A DNA stretch of 64,000 nucleotides from Massilia sp. KIM (GTDB lineage Bacteria > Pseudomonadota > Gammaproteobacteria > Burkholderiales > Burkholderiaceae_D), in contig NZ_MVAD01000002.1 in NCBI RefSeq assembly GCF_002007115.1, forward strand, positions 868,001 to 932,000. Direction: 5' to 3'. Shown one piece after another: positions 48,256 through 56,978 of this stretch. Position 1 is the first letter of the stretch, and every line of letters starts with the position of its first letter. The translations under genes were made by a program, and so were the position numbers. Below the pieces are notes generated by a model. It ran no database searches and was not told where the DNA came from. It saw nothing but the letters and a program-made list of their open reading frames with translations.

Positions 48256-49443
48256 ATGGCGGACGATAGCGACGCGGAACGGACAGAACCAGCGTCACCC
48301 AGGCGATTGGAAAAGGCGCGCGAAGAGGGCGACGTTCCCCGCTCGCGCGAAATCGCCACGTTTACCGTGTTGATCACCTCCGGCGCACTGCTGTGGGCCT
48401 TCGGCGGCGGCCTGGTCGGCCGCCTCGGCGCCATGCTGCAGTCCGGCCTCACCCTCGACCGTGAGCAGGTCTACAACCCCGACGTCCTGCTCGAGCGCAT
48501 CTTCGACGACGTGCTGTCCGTGATGCTGGCCTGCCTGCCGATCGCCGCCGCCATCATGCTGGTGGCCCTGGTCTCGCCGCTCCTGATCGGCGGCTTCCTG
48601 TTCTCGTCCAAGGCCTTCATGCCCAATTTCATGAAGCTGAACCCGATCAAGGGTATCGGCAACATGTTCTCGACCAATGCCCTGATCGAACTGCTGAAGG
48701 CCATCGCCAAGACCGTGCTGGTCGGCGCCGTGGCCTGGGTGGTCATCATGGGCCAGAAGGAAGCCATGCTGGGCCTGGCGGTCGAGCCCCTGAACGCCGG
48801 CAGCGCCCACGCCGGCGCCATGATCGCCAAATCCTTCCTGTTCATCGTCGCCGCCCTCGGCGTGGTGGCCCTGATCGACGCGCCTTACCAGTTGTGGCAT
48901 TACCACGACAAGCTCAAGATGACGCGCCAGGAAATGATCCAGGAGCACAAGGAATCGGACGGCAATCCCCAGATCAAGGGCAAGATTCGCCAGATGCAGC
49001 GCGAGATGGCGCGCGGCCGCATGATGCAGAATGTCCCGACTGCCGACGTGGTGGTCACCAACCCGACCCACTACGCGGTGGCGCTCAAGTACGCCGACGG
49101 CCAGAAGGGCGCGCCGCGCGTGGTGGCCAAGGGTGTGGACGATGTCGCGGCCAAGATCCGCGAGCTGGCCACCGAGAACAAGGTCGCGATGCTGGAAGCG
49201 CCGGCCCTGGCCCGTGCGCTCTACAAGCACACCGACATCGACGAAGAAATCCCCGAGAAGCTGTACTCGGCGGTGGCCGAAGTGCTGGCCTACGTCTACC
49301 AGCTGCGCGCCTACAAGAAAGGCGAGGGCCACTATCCGGACCGTCCGACCAAGCTCGCGGTGCCGGCCGACATGGACCCGCTGAACCCGGCCTTTAAGGG
49401 CCCGGGAGCGCGCCCGGATACGAATAATGGAGTGATGCAATGA
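48256..49443 (+). CDS. flhB: Flagellar biosynthesis protein FlhB
   Basis: A 395-residue inner-membrane export-gate protein that switches substrate specificity from hook to filament. Four hydrophobic helices (about residues 35-220) are followed by a cytosolic domain with the autocleavage site NPTH at 269-272. The N-terminal SDAERTEPASPRRLEKAREE is the usual export-gate leader. The C-terminal extension after residue 350 (PAFKGPGARPDTNN) is longer than in E. coli. It overlaps flhA by 4 bp. Confidence 0.96.
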   Translation: MADDSDAERTEPASPRRLEKAREEGDVPRSREIATFTVLITSGALLWAFGGGLVGRLGAMLQSGLTLDREQVYNPDVLLERIFDDVLSVMLACLPIAAAIMLVALVSPLLIGGFLFSSKAFMPNFMKLNPIKGIGNMFSTNALIELLKAIAKTVLVGAVAWVVIMGQKEAMLGLAVEPLNAGSAHAGAMIAKSFLFIVAALGVVALIDAPYQLWHYHDKLKMTRQEMIQEHKESDGNPQIKGKIRQMQREMARGRMMQNVPTADVVVTNPTHYAVALKYADGQKGAPRVVAKGVDDVAAKIRELATENKVAMLEAPALARALYKHTDIDEEIPEKLYSAVAEVLAYVYQLRAYKKGEGHYPDRPTKLAVPADMDPLNPAFKGPGARPDTNNGVMQ

Positions 49444-51551
49444 ACAGCTTGAAACTGCCTGCCTGGTTGAGCGGCCTCGGAAGCCGCGGCGGCAGCGCGC
49501 TCGCCGCGCCTTTCCTGATCATCCTGCTGCTGGCGATGATGATCCTGCCGCTGCCGGCCTTCCTGCTCGACGTGTTCTTCACCTTCAACATCGCGTTGTC
49601 GGTGATCGTGCTGCTGACCGCCCTGTACACGGTCAAGCCGCTCGACTTCATGGCCTTTCCGTCCATCCTGCTGGTCTCGACGATGCTGCGCCTGGCGCTC
49701 AACGTGGCCTCGACCCGTATCGTCCTGACCGAAGGCCATACCGGCGGCGCGGCCGCGGGCAAGGTGATCGAGGCCTTCGGCCACTTCCTGATCGGCGGTA
49801 ACTACACCGTCGGTATCGTGGTGTTCGTGATTCTCACCATCATCAACTTCAGCGTCGTCACCAAGGGCGCGGGCCGTATCGCCGAAGTCGGCGCGCGCTT
49901 CGCCCTGGACGCGATGCCGGGCAAGCAGATGGCGATCGACGCCGACCTGAACGCCGGCCTGATCGGCGAAGCCGAAGCGCGCAAGCGTCGCTCGGAAGTC
50001 TCGCAGGAGGCCGAGTTCTACGGCGCGATGGACGGTGCATCGAAATACGTCAAGGGCGACGCCGTCGCCGGCATCCTGATCACCCTGATCAACGTGATCG
50101 GCGGCCTGATCGTCGGCGTGGTCCAGCACGACCTGCCTTTCGGCGAAGCGACCAAGGTCTACACCCTGCTGGCCATCGGTGACGGCCTGGTGGCCCAGCT
50201 GCCCTCGCTGATCATCTCGATCGCCGCCGGTATGGTGGTCTCGCGCGTGGCCAGCGACCAGGACATCAGCTCGCAGCTGACCAACCAGCTGCTGGCGCGT
50301 CCGGAAGCCCTCTATATTACCGGCGGCATCATCTTCGGCCTGGGCCTGATCCCGGGCATGCCGACCCTGGTCTTCCTGATGCTGGGCGGCGCCCTGCTGG
50401 GCGGGGCCTGGATGCTGAACAAGAAGCGAAGGGCCAAGCCGGCCCAGGAAGCGGCCGCGGCGGCCGCGGACGCGGCGGCCGCCGCCACCCAGGCGCCGGC
50501 CGAGACCGAGGAAGCGACCTGGCAGGACGTGATGCCGGTCGACACCCTGGGCCTGGAAGTGGGCTACCGCCTGATCCCCCTGGTCGACAAGACCCAGGGC
50601 GGCGAGCTGCTCAAGCGCATCAAGGGCATCCGCAAGAAGTTCGCCCAGGAAGTCGGCTTCCTGGCGCCGCCGGTGCACATCCGCGACAACCTGGAGCTCA
50701 AGCCCTCGGCCTACCGCATCACCCTCAAGGGCGTGGAAGTGGGCACGGGCGAGGCCATCAACGGCCAGTTCCTGGCGATCAACCCTGGCATGGCGAGCGG
50801 CACCCTGCCGGGCCTGGTGACCACCGATCCGGCCTTCGGCCTGCCCGCGATCTGGATCGAGGCCGGCCTGCGCGACGAGGCCCAGTCCATGGGCTACACC
50901 GTGGTCGACGCCGGCACCGTGGTGGCGACGCACCTGAACCATTTGATCACCACCCACGCCTCGGAACTGCTGGGCCGCATGGAAGTGCAGGCGCTGCTCG
51001 ACCACCTGGGCAAGGAAACCCCGAAGCTGGTGGAAGAGCTGGTGCCGAAGCTGGTGTCGCTGTCGACCCTGCAGAAGGTGCTGCAGAACCTGCTGGTCGA
51101 GGGCGTGCACATCCGCGACATGCGCACCATCATCGAGGCGCTGTCGGAGTACGCGGGCCAGACCCAGGATCCGGGCGACCTGACCGCGATGGTGCGCGTG
51201 GCCCTGGGCCGGGCCATCGTGCAGCAGCTCTTCCCGGGCTCCAACGAGCTGTCGGTGATGACCCTGGACAACCGCCTCGAGCGCCTGCTGATGCAGGCCA
51301 TGAGCGCGGGCGGCGACGGCACCGGCATCGAGCCGGGCCTGGCCGACACCATCGCCCAGCAGGCCGCCAACGCGGCCCAGCAGCAGGAACAGATGGGCCT
51401 GACCCCGGTGCTGCTGGTGCCGGCGCCGCTGCGGGTGCTGCTGTCGCGCTTCCTGCGCCGCGCCGTGCCCCAGCTCAAGGTTCTGTCGCATGCTGAGGTG
51501 CCGGAATCCAAGACGATTCGTGTGACCAGCCTGGTGGGTGCGCAGATGTAA
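49440..51551 (+). CDS. flhA: Flagellar biosynthesis protein FlhA
   Basis: A 703-residue export-gate protein. Eight N-terminal membrane helices (to about residue 330) include FHIPEP-family motifs RLALNVASTRIVLTEGH and AKVYTLLAIGDGLVAQLPSL-type sequence. A basic linker and Ala-rich stretch (about 325-360) leads to the cytosolic domain that docks chaperones, with YTVVDAGTVVATHLNHL and RLLMQAMSAG. Translation is coupled to flhB through ATGA. Complete. Confidence 0.96.
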   Translation: MNSLKLPAWLSGLGSRGGSALAAPFLIILLLAMMILPLPAFLLDVFFTFNIALSVIVLLTALYTVKPLDFMAFPSILLVSTMLRLALNVASTRIVLTEGHTGGAAAGKVIEAFGHFLIGGNYTVGIVVFVILTIINFSVVTKGAGRIAEVGARFALDAMPGKQMAIDADLNAGLIGEAEARKRRSEVSQEAEFYGAMDGASKYVKGDAVAGILITLINVIGGLIVGVVQHDLPFGEATKVYTLLAIGDGLVAQLPSLIISIAAGMVVSRVASDQDISSQLTNQLLARPEALYITGGIIFGLGLIPGMPTLVFLMLGGALLGGAWMLNKKRRAKPAQEAAAAAADAAAAATQAPAETEEATWQDVMPVDTLGLEVGYRLIPLVDKTQGGELLKRIKGIRKKFAQEVGFLAPPVHIRDNLELKPSAYRITLKGVEVGTGEAINGQFLAINPGMASGTLPGLVTTDPAFGLPAIWIEAGLRDEAQSMGYTVVDAGTVVATHLNHLITTHASELLGRMEVQALLDHLGKETPKLVEELVPKLVSLSTLQKVLQNLLVEGVHIRDMRTIIEALSEYAGQTQDPGDLTAMVRVALGRAIVQQLFPGSNELSVMTLDNRLERLLMQAMSAGGDGTGIEPGLADTIAQQAANAAQQQEQMGLTPVLLVPAPLRVLLSRFLRRAVPQLKVLSHAEVPESKTIRVTSLVGAQM

Positions 51552-51880
51552 GTGGGGGAGGGTGTCAGGCGTGGTCCCTTAACAAACTTGGGTCCCCGCC
51601 TGCGCGGGGACGACGTTGGTTTAGCCTATGGTTGTACGTGCACCACGGCTCCGGTAAACCAGACACACCTTCTCTAGCCCGCTCCCTCAGCACGTCGTCC
51701 CCGCGCAGGCGTGGCCCAAGTCCGCCGCGCACCTCCGCCCCCCCATCCCCCAGCACTTGAATTAACCCCTTTTCCCCATCCTTTTCCCCCATTCGTTTCC
51801 TCAAAGCATCGTCAATAATGCTTGCTATGGAAGGGCCATTTCGGCTCGGCAAGCAAAAAGATGAAGTGCGGAGAAAAACG
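51552..51880. other. Intergenic region flhA / flhF
   Basis: About 330 bp with a REP pair and a pyrimidine-rich run near 51725-51800. No gene. The flhF ribosome-binding site GCGGAGAAA is at its right end. Confidence 0.6.
51584..51722. repeat. REP-like inverted pair, second unit decayed
   Basis: The left unit (51584-51617) reads AAACTTGGGTCCCCGCCTGC then GCGGGGACGACGTT. The right unit (51693-51722) is CGTCGTCCCCGCGCAGGC then GTGGCCCAAGT, in opposite orientation and with mismatches. The spacing (about 75 bp) is larger than in the other pairs. It lies behind the flhA stop. Confidence 0.85.
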
Positions 51881-53284
51881 ATGAAAGTGAAGAAATTTAC
51901 AGCGGCGACTTCCCGGGATGCCTTGCGCAAGGTGCGCGAAGCGCTCGGCCCGGACGCCGTCATCCTCTCCAACCGCCCGGTCGACGGCGTGGTCGAGATC
52001 CTCGCCCTCGACAACGACGACGTCGCCTCGCTGGCCTCGCCGTCCCCCGATTCGGAAATGGCCCAGCCCCAGCCGCGCCTGGACCACTTCGCCGACGCCG
52101 AAGAACTGGCCCCGGCCTTCGCCGCCCCGCGCCGCATGGCCGAGCCGGCCACCCCGGCCTTCAGCACCCGCCGCATGCCCGAACCCCAGCCTGAACCCGC
52201 GTTCGAGCCGGCCCCGACCTACGCCAACCGCCGCGCCCCGGCCCCGGAACCGGCCTTCGACATGGCCGCCATGAGCTCGATGATGAGCGCCGCCATCGCC
52301 CAGGCCAAGGAATCGGCCGCCGCCGAGATGCACGGCATGATGAGCGAAATCCGCGCCATGCGCGGCCTGATGGAAACCCAGCTCGCCGAGCTGTCCTGGA
52401 ACGCCACCGCCCAGCGCGAGCCGCACAAGGCCACCGTGCTGCGCGAGATGCTGGCCGCCGGCTTCTCGGTCACCCTGGCGCGCTACCTGGTCGACAAGAT
52501 GCCGGCCGTGAAGGACGCGGGCGAAGCCCTGCGCTGGATCAAGACCGTACTGGCCCGTAACCTGACCACCATCGCCAACGAAGACGACCTGCTGTCGCGC
52601 GGCGGCGTGTTCGCCCTGGTCGGCCCGACCGGCGTCGGCAAGACCACCACCACCGCCAAGCTGGCCGCGCGCTGCGTGATGCGCCACGGCCCGGACAAGC
52701 TGGCCCTGATCACCACCGACGCCTACCGTATCGGCGGCCACGAGCAGCTGCGCATCTACGGCAAGATCCTGGGCGTGATGGTGCACTCGGTGAAGGACGA
52801 AGCCGACCTGCGCATCGCCCTGAAGGAACTCAAGAACAAGCACACCGTGCTGATCGACACCATCGGCATGTCGCAGCGCGACCAGATGGTGACCGAGCAG
52901 GTGGCCATGCTGAGCGAGTCGGGCGCCGACGTGAAGCGCCTGCTGTGCCTGAACTCGACCTCGACCAACGAGACCCTGAACGAAGTGGTGCGCGCCTACC
53001 AGGGCAGCGGGCTGGCCGGCTGCATCATGACCAAGCTGGACGAAGCCGCCTCGATCGGCAACGTGCTGGACGTGGTGATCCGCCAGAAGCTCAACCTGCA
53101 CTACATCTCGAACGGCCAGCGGGTGCCGGAAGACCTGCACCTGGCCGACCGCGCGATGCTGGTCGACCGCGCCTTCCGCAACCGCAAGGAAGGCGGCGTC
53201 AGCGAGGCCGACCTGCCCCTGATGATGGGCAACCTGGGCGGCATGCACAACGACCGCGGCCTGCGCGAGGTGTCCCTTGGCTAG
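51881..53284 (+). CDS. flhF: Flagellar biosynthesis GTPase FlhF
   Basis: A 467-residue SRP-type GTPase that recruits early flagellar components and sets flagellum position. The N-terminal B domain (1 to about 55) is followed by a Pro/Ala-rich linker (about 60-130) and the NG domain. The P-loop is GPTGVGKTTT (248-257), G2 is TTDAYRIGGHEQLRIYG, G3 is DTIGMSQRD, and G4 is TKLDEA. The ATG at 51881 is preceded by GGAGA. Its last codons overlap the TTG start of flhG by 8 bp. Confidence 0.95.
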   Translation: MKVKKFTAATSRDALRKVREALGPDAVILSNRPVDGVVEILALDNDDVASLASPSPDSEMAQPQPRLDHFADAEELAPAFAAPRRMAEPATPAFSTRRMPEPQPEPAFEPAPTYANRRAPAPEPAFDMAAMSSMMSAAIAQAKESAAAEMHGMMSEIRAMRGLMETQLAELSWNATAQREPHKATVLREMLAAGFSVTLARYLVDKMPAVKDAGEALRWIKTVLARNLTTIANEDDLLSRGGVFALVGPTGVGKTTTTAKLAARCVMRHGPDKLALITTDAYRIGGHEQLRIYGKILGVMVHSVKDEADLRIALKELKNKHTVLIDTIGMSQRDQMVTEQVAMLSESGADVKRLLCLNSTSTNETLNEVVRAYQGSGLAGCIMTKLDEAASIGNVLDVVIRQKLNLHYISNGQRVPEDLHLADRAMLVDRAFRNRKEGGVSEADLPLMMGNLGGMHNDRGLREVSLG

Positions 53285-54098
53285 TTTCGATTTCGACCAG
53301 GCCGAAGGCCTGCGCCGGATGCTGCAGGGCCCGCGCCCGCGCATCGTCACCTTCCTCTCGGCCACCCCTGAAGACGACAAGGGCGCGATGCTGGTCAACC
53401 TGGGCGCCTCGCTGGCCCAGACCGGCAACGAGGTCCTGATCGTCGACGCCTGCGACATCGACTACGGCGTCGCCCGCCGCCTGGGCCTGAACCGCAAGGC
53501 GTCGCTCTTGCAGGTGGCGCGCCAGGAATGCGCGCTCAACCAGGTGATCCACCCGGCCCCGCAGGGCTTCTCGGTGGCGCCGATGGGCGTGCCGGCCGGC
53601 GCCGACGACACCCGCCGCCTGGCCAAGACCTTCGACGTGCTGGCCAAGCAGGCCGGGATCGTGATGGTGGACGGCGAACTCGGTCCGGACGGCGCCTTCC
53701 CGGTGCCGCTGATGGCCAGCGCCGAGATCGTGGTCCAGGTCTCGACCGGCGCCAGCTCCATCACCAACGCCTATGCGCTGATCAAGCGCCTGTCGCAGCA
53801 GCTCGGCCGCCGCCCCTTCGGCATCCTGGTGACGGGCGCGACGGAGGCGGAGGCCAAGGTGGTATACGATAATATGTCAGCAGCGGCAACACGTTACCTG
53901 GCAGTCAAGCTCAGTTACCTGGGTTCGGTGCCGGCCGACGAGTACCTGCACCGGGCCGCGCGCCTGGGCCGGGCGGTGGTCGACGCCTTCCCGCTGGCGG
54001 GGGCCTCGGTCGCCTTCCGCCGCCTGGCCGGCAAGTTCGCGCTGCAGGCCGCGCCGCAGTTCGGCAGGCAGGGAGGCGGCGCGCATTTCGGCCACTGA
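53277..54098 (+). CDS. flhG: FlhG/FleN-like MinD/ParA ATPase with degenerate Walker A
   Basis: A 273-residue MinD-like protein following flhF, as FlhG/FleN (flagellar number regulator) does. The start is TTG 53277. The ParA fold is recognisable: GASLAQTGNEVLIVDACDID for the Walker A' region and VMVDGELGPDG for Walker B-like sequence. Instead of KGGVGKT(N) it has ATPEDDKGA at residues 29-37, so the signature Lys and three glycines are gone; only Lys35 remains. It may bind nucleotide poorly or act as a non-hydrolysing regulator. It sits 41 bp before fliA. Confidence 0.82.
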   Translation: MASFDFDQAEGLRRMLQGPRPRIVTFLSATPEDDKGAMLVNLGASLAQTGNEVLIVDACDIDYGVARRLGLNRKASLLQVARQECALNQVIHPAPQGFSVAPMGVPAGADDTRRLAKTFDVLAKQAGIVMVDGELGPDGAFPVPLMASAEIVVQVSTGASSITNAYALIKRLSQQLGRRPFGILVTGATEAEAKVVYDNMSAAATRYLAVKLSYLGSVPADEYLHRAARLGRAVVDAFPLAGASVAFRRLAGKFALQAAPQFGRQGGGAHFGH

Positions 54099-54139
54099 AG
54101 CGGTAACGACAACGAACAAGAAAGATTCGACGCAAGAGC

Positions 54140-54868
54140 ATGTACACGGTCAAAGGGAAAGCGGACAAGAACCATTTGCTGACGGAGCACATGCCGTTGG
54201 TGAAGCGTCTTGCCCACCACATGAAGGCCAAGCTGCCGCCTTCGGTGGAAGTGGATGACCTGGTACAGGCGGGCATGATGGGCCTGCTGGACGCCATCAA
54301 CCGCTACGAGGACAACCATGGCGCGCAGTTCGAGACCTACGCGGTGCTGCGCATCCGCGGCGCCATGCTCGACGAGCTGCGCAACTCCGACTGGATGCCA
54401 CGCAGCACGCGCCAGAACATGCGCAAGGTCGAGACCGCGATGAACGAACTCCAGCAGCGCCTCGGCCGTCCGCCTTCGGAATCCGAGGTCGCCAAGGCGC
54501 TCAAGCTGTCGCTGGCCGACTACCAGGAAATGCTGTCCGACGGCGGCGGCCACCAGCTGGTCTATTACGAAGACTTCCGCGGCGACGACGACGACGGCAG
54601 CTTCCTCGACCGCTATGCCGTGGACGACGAGGATCCGCTGCGCAGCCTGCTCGACACCGACTTCCGCCAGGCCGTGATCGACGCCATTGATGCGCTGCCG
54701 CCGCGCGAGAAGATGCTGATGGGCCTGTACTACGAAGAGGAACTGAACCTGAAGGAGATCGGGGCCGTCATGGGCGTGAGCGAATCGCGGGTGTCGCAGC
54801 TGCACACCCAGGCCGTGGCGCGCCTGCGCGCGGCCCTTCGGGAGCAATTGTGGACTGGTCCAGCGTAA
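54140..54868 (+). CDS. fliA: RNA polymerase sigma factor FliA (sigma-28)
   Basis: A 242-residue sigma-70 family factor for late flagellar genes. Regions: sigma 2 with DDLVQAGMMGLLDAINRYED and FETYAVLRIRGAMLDELRNS; sigma 3 around MRKVETAMNELQQRLGRPPS; and sigma 4 with YEEELNLKEIGAVMGVSESR. The short region-2-to-3 spacer matches FliA. It overlaps the GTG start of the stator gene by 19 bp, suggesting one transcript with motC/motD. Confidence 0.95.
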   Translation: MYTVKGKADKNHLLTEHMPLVKRLAHHMKAKLPPSVEVDDLVQAGMMGLLDAINRYEDNHGAQFETYAVLRIRGAMLDELRNSDWMPRSTRQNMRKVETAMNELQQRLGRPPSESEVAKALKLSLADYQEMLSDGGGHQLVYYEDFRGDDDDGSFLDRYAVDDEDPLRSLLDTDFRQAVIDAIDALPPREKMLMGLYYEEELNLKEIGAVMGVSESRVSQLHTQAVARLRAALREQLWTGPA

Positions 54869-55593
54869 TCGGGCTGGGCCTGGCGCTGGCCGGCGTCCTG
54901 CTCGGCCACAGCCTGGACGGCGGGCGCTTCGCCTCGCTGTTCCAGCCGGCCGCCTTCGCCATCGTGGTGGTCGGCACCTTCGGCGCCGTGCTGCTGCAGA
55001 GCGAGCGCAAGGCCTTTGTCAGCGGCCTGCGCATGCTGCGCTGGGTCTTCTTCCCGCCGCGCGGCGAGCGCGAAAAGCTCTCGCGCGAGATCGCGCTGTG
55101 GAGCCTGACGGCCCGGCGCGACGGCCTGCTCTCGCTCGAACAATACATGGGCACGCGCGACCTCTACGTGCAGAAGGGCCTGCGCCTGGTGGTCGACGGC
55201 ATCCAGCCCGACAAGCTGCGCAGCCTGCTCGAACACGAGATCAACGGCTACGAATTCGCCCAGCGCCAGGCGGCGCGCATCTGGGAATCGGCGGCCGGCT
55301 ACGCGCCCACCATCGGCATCCTGGGCGCGGTGCTGGGCCTGATCCACGTGATGGAAAACCTGAACGACCCGGCGCGCCTGGGTCCGGGCATCGCGGTCGC
55401 CTTCGTCTCCACCGTCTACGGGGTGGGGCTGGCCAACCTGTTCTTCTACCCGGTCGGGAACAAGCTCAAGGCCATCGTCGCCGACAAGGTGTCCCAGTAC
55501 GAGATCCTGCTCGAAGTCTTCCACGACATCGCCACCGGCGACCACACGCGCGTGATCGACGAGCGCGTGGCCAGCCTGCTGGTGCGCCACTAG
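54850..55593 (+). CDS. motC: MotA/MotC-type flagellar motor stator protein
   Basis: A 247-residue inner-membrane stator subunit with four hydrophobic segments, MotA/TolQ/ExbB superfamily. The cytosolic loop includes EREKLSREIALWSLTARRDG and the channel helices contain GYAPTIGILGAVLGLIHVME and GPGIAVAFVSTVYGVGLANL. The start is GTG 54850 with GGAG upstream, inside the fliA end. It pairs with the MotD-like gene 9 bp downstream. The MotC naming follows the Pseudomonas MotCD set because it is beside fliA-flhF. Confidence 0.9.
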   Translation: MDWSSVIGLGLALAGVLLGHSLDGGRFASLFQPAAFAIVVVGTFGAVLLQSERKAFVSGLRMLRWVFFPPRGEREKLSREIALWSLTARRDGLLSLEQYMGTRDLYVQKGLRLVVDGIQPDKLRSLLEHEINGYEFAQRQAARIWESAAGYAPTIGILGAVLGLIHVMENLNDPARLGPGIAVAFVSTVYGVGLANLFFYPVGNKLKAIVADKVSQYEILLEVFHDIATGDHTRVIDERVASLLVRH

Positions 55594-55602
55594 GGCGGGG
55601 CG

Positions 55603-56373
55603 ATGTCGCGCAGACGCTACGACGACGACACGCCCCAGGAGCAGCAGCACGAGCGCTGGCTGATCTCCTATGCCGACTTCATTACCCTGCTGTTCGCCTT
55701 CTTCGTGGTGATGTACGCGATCTCGATCGTCAACGAGGGCAAGTACCAGGTGCTGTCCGAAGCCTTGGGCGACGCCTTCGGCGGGCGCGGCGCGGCCGTG
55801 CGGCCCAACACCCAGGTCGAGCCGGTGCTGCCGCTGTCGCACATCGTCAACCGCAAGCGCAACGAGATGGCGCGCCGCGAACGCGAGAAGATGGCGGTGC
55901 TGGCGCGCGACCTGTCGGCGACCCTGCTGCCGCTGGTGAAGTCGGGCCAGGTGCGGGTGACCCAGAACGCGCGCGGGGTCAGCGTCGAGATCAACGCCAG
56001 CGTGCTGTTCGAGCAGGGCCAGGCCGTGCTCCAGCGCGACGCCCAGGAAGTGCTGCGCGAGGTCGGCGGCCTGCTGCGCAGCGACACCCACCGCATCGAG
56101 GTCGAAGGGCATACCGACGACGTGCCGATCGCCAGCGCGGTCTATCCGTCCAACTGGGAACTGTCGGCCGCGCGCGCGGCCAGCGTGGTGCGCCTGTTCA
56201 TCGACAGCGGGGTAGGAGAGGCGCGCCTGTCGGCGCTCGGCTTCGCCGCCACCCGACCGGTCGCGCCCAACCTGGACGCGGCCGGGCAGGCGCGCAACCG
56301 GCGGGTGGCGGTGATGATCCTGGCCGCCCTGCCCGAGACCGGGGGCGAAATGCCGCCGCCGGTCCGGCCCTGA
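55603..56373 (+). CDS. motD: MotB/MotD-type flagellar motor protein
   Basis: A 256-residue stator subunit. One membrane helix carries the proton-binding Asp (LISYADFITLLFAFFVVMYA, residues about 20-39). The C-terminal OmpA-like peptidoglycan-binding domain has VEINASVLFEQGQAVLQRDA and VEGHTDDVPIASAVYPSNWE, then LSAARAASVVR and GFAATRP. It anchors the stator to the wall. It ends the fliA-motC-motD set. Confidence 0.93.
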   Translation: MSRRRYDDDTPQEQQHERWLISYADFITLLFAFFVVMYAISIVNEGKYQVLSEALGDAFGGRGAAVRPNTQVEPVLPLSHIVNRKRNEMARREREKMAVLARDLSATLLPLVKSGQVRVTQNARGVSVEINASVLFEQGQAVLQRDAQEVLREVGGLLRSDTHRIEVEGHTDDVPIASAVYPSNWELSAARAASVVRLFIDSGVGEARLSALGFAATRPVAPNLDAAGQARNRRVAVMILAALPETGGEMPPPVRP

Positions 56374-56429
56374 ATTCGTGCTAGAGTCCCGGGAAGACGA
56401 GTTCAGGGCCTGGGGCCGAAGGGTTGTGC

Positions 56430-56921
56430 ATGCATATCAAACGAACTGTGCCTGTCCTGCTGCTGGCGCTGGCGGGCCTGGTGGGCGCCAGCGGCGCCGT
56501 GGAGGCCGACGTGAACGTGAAGCACAGGCTGGACGTGGAGACCGGCGGCGGCAAGGTGCTGGTGCGCGTCATGATCGAGAACCATGGCGAGGCCACGATC
56601 TGGGTGCCGCGCGAAGTCGCGGCCGAGGACGCGCTGACCGGCAAACGCTTCGACCTGCGCGAGGCAAAGGGCGGCAAGGAAGTCGCCTACGCCGGCCCGA
56701 TGGTCAAGCGCGCCGCCTACACGGCGGCCGACTACCTCGAGGTCAAGCCGCACACCATGCACCTGAACACCATCGACATCACCCCCGCCTATGCCTTCGC
56801 CAAGGGCGCGCGCGCCTACGAGATCCGCTACGACGGTCCCTACCTGCGCGACCTCGGCAAGCTCGACGAGACGAGCCACAGCCCGGCGGAGCCGGTGCGC
56901 TTCCGCTTCACCGGCCGCTAG
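56430..56921 (+). CDS. Secreted stand-alone domain, paralogous to N-terminus of the M35 peptidases
   Basis: A 163-residue exported protein. The signal peptide is at about 1-25 (RTVPVLLLALAGLVGASGAV). The mature part matches the N-terminal domain of the two peptidases nearby: VLVRVMIENHGEATIWVPRE, GPMVKRAAYTAADYLEVKP and YEIRYDGPYLRDL correspond to VVRVTLTNTSDQPQYVLKWR, GPLAKRGAPKQSDYFLLKPG and GDYQISYK. There is no catalytic domain. It is convergent with the first peptidase gene. It could be a paralogue that lost its enzyme part, or an inhibitor or chaperone. Confidence 0.75.
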   Translation: MHIKRTVPVLLLALAGLVGASGAVEADVNVKHRLDVETGGGKVLVRVMIENHGEATIWVPREVAAEDALTGKRFDLREAKGGKEVAYAGPMVKRAAYTAADYLEVKPHTMHLNTIDITPAYAFAKGARAYEIRYDGPYLRDLGKLDETSHSPAEPVRFRFTGR

Positions 56922-56978
56922 GCAGGGCGCCAGGCCGAGCGTGGACGGCGGGCCGTCCACGCGTCCTTCGTCAGGCGC

